Of a stretch of DNA of 64,000 bases, positions 62,031 to 64,000 are shown piece by piece. A program made the position numbers and the translations under genes. Where the stretch lies: positions 992,001-1,056,000 of the forward strand of contig NZ_CP114901.1 in the NCBI RefSeq assembly GCF_027497175.1, written 5' to 3'. The number at the start of each line of letters is the position of its first letter. Position 1 is the stretch's first letter. The notes beneath the pieces were generated by a model. It saw only the letters and a list, made by a program, of their open reading frames with translations. It was not told the DNA's origin and searched no databases. The DNA comes from Verrucosispora sp. WMMD573 (lineage in GTDB: Bacteria; Actinomycetota; Actinomycetes; Mycobacteriales; Micromonosporaceae).

Positions 62031-63737
62031 ATGAGCGACGTGCTGCGGGTCGGCAACGCCTCCGGCTTCTACGGTGACCGGTTCTCCGCCTGGCGGGAGA
62101 TGCTCGACGGCGGCGAGCTGGACGTGTTGACCGGCGACTACCTGGCCGAGTTGACCATGCTCATCCTGGGGCGGGACCGGATGCGTGATCCCGACCTGGG
62201 CTACGCGAAGACGTTCCTCCGGCAACTGGAGGGCTGCCTCGGCACCGCGCTCGACCGGCGGGTCACACTTGTCACCAACGCGGGCGGACTCAACCCGGCC
62301 GGGCTGGCCGCCGCGATCCGCGCCCTCGCCGACCGGCTCGGGCTCCCGGTCCGGATCGGGTACGTCGAGGGCGACGCCCTGGGCCGAGCCGACGCGCTGA
62401 CCGCGAACGCGTACCTCGGGGCGTTCGGCATCGCCGCCTGCCTCGACGCCGGGGCGGACGTGGTGGTGACCGGCCGGGTCACCGATGCCTCGCTTGTCGT
62501 GGGGCCGGCCATCGCCCGCTTCGGCTGGGGGCGCGGCGACCTCGACGCGCTGGCCGGAGCCACCGTCGCCGGGCACCTGGTCGAATGCGGGGCGCAGGTC
62601 ACCGGGGGCAACTTCAGCTTCTTCACGGAGCTGCCTGACGGCGGGCGCCGGCCGGGATTTCCGGTGGCCGAGCTGCGTGCGGACGGCTCGGCGGTGATCA
62701 CGAAGCATCCCGGCACCGGCGGCGCGGTCACCGTCGAGACGGTCACCGCCCAGTTGTTGTACGAGGTGGGCGGGCCGGCGTACCTGGGCCCGGACGTGGT
62801 GACCCGGCTCGACTCGGTCCGGCTGAGCCAGGACGGCCCGGACCGGATCCTGGTCAGCGGTGCCCGGGGCACCCCGCCACCGGACACGCTCAAGGTGGGC
62901 GTCAACAACCTCGGTGGTTTCCGCAACTCCATGACGTTCGTGCTCTGCGGGCTGGACATCCCGGCCAAGGCGGCCCTGGTCCGGGAGCAGCTGACCGAGG
63001 CGGTCGGCCCGGACGGGTTGGCGTTCACGCTGGCCCGCACCGATCACCCCGACGCCGCCGATACCGAGACCGCCAGCGCCCTGCTGCACGTAAACCTGCG
63101 CGACGGTGACCGGACGCGGGCCGGGCGGGCGTTCTCGGCGGCGGCGGTCGAGCTGGCCCTGGCCTCCTACCCGGGCTGCACCTTGACCACCCTGCCGGGC
63201 GAGGCCACCCCGTACGGCATTTTCACCGCCGATTCCGTGGCGCAGGACACGGTCGCTCACGTCGCCGTGCTTCCGGACGGCACCCGGGCGCCGATCGCAC
63301 CACCGCCGGTGACCGTGCCCCTCGCCGCCGAGCCGACGACTGAGCTGGCCGGCCCGGCGATGGTGGGTCCGACGCGGCGGGGGCCGCTGGGCGAGGTGGT
63401 GGGTGCCCGGTCGGGCGACAAGGGCGGCGACGCGAACCTGGGGGTCTGGGCGCGGACCGACGCGACCTGGGCCTGGCTGCGTGGCTGGCTCACCGTGGCA
63501 CGGCTGGCGGAGCTGCTGCCGGAAACCGCGCCGTTGACCGTCGAGCGGCACGAACTGCCGAACCTGCGTGCCGTCAACTTCGTGATCCGAGGGCTGCTCG
63601 GTGCCGGGGTGGCCGCCTCCACCCGGTTCGACCCGCAGGCCAAGGCCCTCGGCGAGCTGCTCCGCTCCCGGATCGTCGACCTGCCGGTCGAGCCGGCGGC
63701 CGGCGACGCACCGGTCGTCGCGGAGGTACGGCCGTGA
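62031..63737 (+). CDS. AtuA-family (DUF1446) acyclic terpene utilisation protein
   Basis: 568 residues beginning MSDVLRVGNASGFYGDRFSA, the standard AtuA opening. The AtuA domain (about 1-440) has VVTGRVTDASLVVGPAI and GTGGAVTVETVTAQLLYEV. A C-terminal domain with GARSGDKGGDANLGVWAR and NLRAVNFVI is the AtuA C-terminal swiveling-like module. ATG 62031 follows GGAGG; GTG 61995 in the same frame overlaps the previous stop (GTGA) and is the alternative. AtuA proteins belong to citronellol/geraniol or branched acyl-CoA degradation. Confidence 0.85.
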   Translation: MSDVLRVGNASGFYGDRFSAWREMLDGGELDVLTGDYLAELTMLILGRDRMRDPDLGYAKTFLRQLEGCLGTALDRRVTLVTNAGGLNPAGLAAAIRALADRLGLPVRIGYVEGDALGRADALTANAYLGAFGIAACLDAGADVVVTGRVTDASLVVGPAIARFGWGRGDLDALAGATVAGHLVECGAQVTGGNFSFFTELPDGGRRPGFPVAELRADGSAVITKHPGTGGAVTVETVTAQLLYEVGGPAYLGPDVVTRLDSVRLSQDGPDRILVSGARGTPPPDTLKVGVNNLGGFRNSMTFVLCGLDIPAKAALVREQLTEAVGPDGLAFTLARTDHPDAADTETASALLHVNLRDGDRTRAGRAFSAAAVELALASYPGCTLTTLPGEATPYGIFTADSVAQDTVAHVAVLPDGTRAPIAPPPVTVPLAAEPTTELAGPAMVGPTRRGPLGEVVGARSGDKGGDANLGVWARTDATWAWLRGWLTVARLAELLPETAPLTVERHELPNLRAVNFVIRGLLGAGVAASTRFDPQAKALGELLRSRIVDLPVEPAAGDAPVVAEVRP

Positions 63738-64000
63738 CGATCGTGGACACTCCCGAGCGGCGGCAGCTGCGGGAGCTGACCCGCGCCTTCGTCACCCGCG
63801 AGGTGCTGCCGCACCTGGCCGACTGGGAGCGGGCCGGCGAGGTACCCCGCGAGTTGCACGCCACCGCGGCGAAGATCGGCCTGCTCGGCGTCGGCTTTCC
63901 CGAGGCGGTCGGCGGCAGCGGCGGCGACCTGCTCGACTCGATCATCGTCACCGAGGAGATCATCCGTTCGGGAGGCTCGTCAGGGCTGGTGGCCGCCCTC
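63734..64000 (+). CDS. Acyl-CoA dehydrogenase (partial, window edge)
   Basis: First 89 codons of an acyl-CoA dehydrogenase: LRELTRAFVTREVLPHLADWERAGEVPREL-type N-terminal helical domain, then KIGLLGVGFPEAVGGSGGDL. GTG 63734 overlaps the AtuA stop (GTGA). The gene continues beyond the window. With AtuA it suggests oxidation of a branched or terpenoid acyl-CoA. Confidence 0.85.
   Translation, partial: MTIVDTPERRQLRELTRAFVTREVLPHLADWERAGEVPRELHATAAKIGLLGVGFPEAVGGSGGDLLDSIIVTEEIIRSGGSSGLVAAL

Noticed and set aside
1..64000. CRISPR arrays, insertion sequences, tRNA or rRNA genes
   Set aside because: No regularly spaced repeats, transposase frames, or tRNA/rRNA-like sequence were recognised on either strand.

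Overview
The window looks like one stretch of a high-GC actinobacterial chromosome, most probably from the Micromonosporaceae (Micromonospora/Salinispora type). The reasons are strong G/C third-position bias, many 4-nt start/stop overlaps (ATGA, GTGA), Lsr2, MarP, a mycosin-type T7SS protease, a GlxR-like Crp, and the conserved actinobacterial gene chain ppa-dacB-metalloprotease-tilS-hpt-ftsH-folE-folPBK-panCD-nadBC-coaX-lysS-lsr2. The family assignment is inference from gene content and order. I saw no rRNA, tRNA, CRISPR array or integrase.

Layout. 1-9.3 kb (all minus): lsr2, lysS, coaX, nadC-nadB, a septum-formation-type lipoprotein, panD, panC and a DUF2520 Rossmann protein; this is cofactor (NAD, CoA) biosynthesis with nucleoid silencing. 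9.3-12 kb (plus): a MidA/NDUFAF7-like methyltransferase beside a lone NuoD-like protein. 12-17.4 kb: a repeat-rich membrane protein and an osmoprotectant-type ABC transporter whose ATPase gene is divergent from its two permeases and binding protein. 17.5-22.3 kb (minus): small membrane proteins, an orphan permease, DUF3180, folK, folB, folP. 22.4-35.0 kb: a block of about 12.3 kb, mostly plus strand, inserted between folP and folE. It encodes a VirB2/VirB3/VirB4/VirB6/VirB8/VirB1-like type IV secretion apparatus, a tandem FtsK-like protein with degenerate P-loops and a coiled-coil membrane protein, but no relaxase or integrase. 35-45.7 kb (mainly minus): folE, ftsH, hpt, a GlxA-type regulator, ggt, tilS, a zinc metalloprotease and dacB. 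45.8-53.2 kb: ppa and a partial type VII secretion locus (eccD, eccC, mycP). 53.3-60.4 kb: PAP2 phosphatase, marP, NUDIX hydrolase, tlpA-like, nth, capA-like, cbiZ and crp. This block is syntenic with Rv3671c-Rv3676 of M. tuberculosis. 60.5-64 kb (plus): a TetR regulator followed by a coupled catabolic operon (TIGR03084-type protein, AtuA-family protein, acyl-CoA dehydrogenase cut by the window edge).

The most unusual signals are as follows. (1) The fixed, relaxase-less T4SS-like locus, which carries a pseudo-ATPase. (2) A family of exactly 80-nt translational-coupler elements, each a 27-codon mini-ORF whose ATG overlaps the upstream stop and whose TGA overlaps the next start. There is a diverged single copy at folK/DUF3180 and an identical tandem pair at tlpA/NUDIX; other mini-ORF relays (18 and 6 codons) lie inside the T4SS locus. 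(3) The methyltransferase-NuoD pair, in which the methylated arginine of complex I is kept but the quinone-site tyrosine is tryptophan. (4) A dispersed GC-rich repeat inserted in frame into that methyltransferase. (5) Rare TTA codons in the secretion and osmoprotectant genes, which suggests developmental (bldA-type) control.
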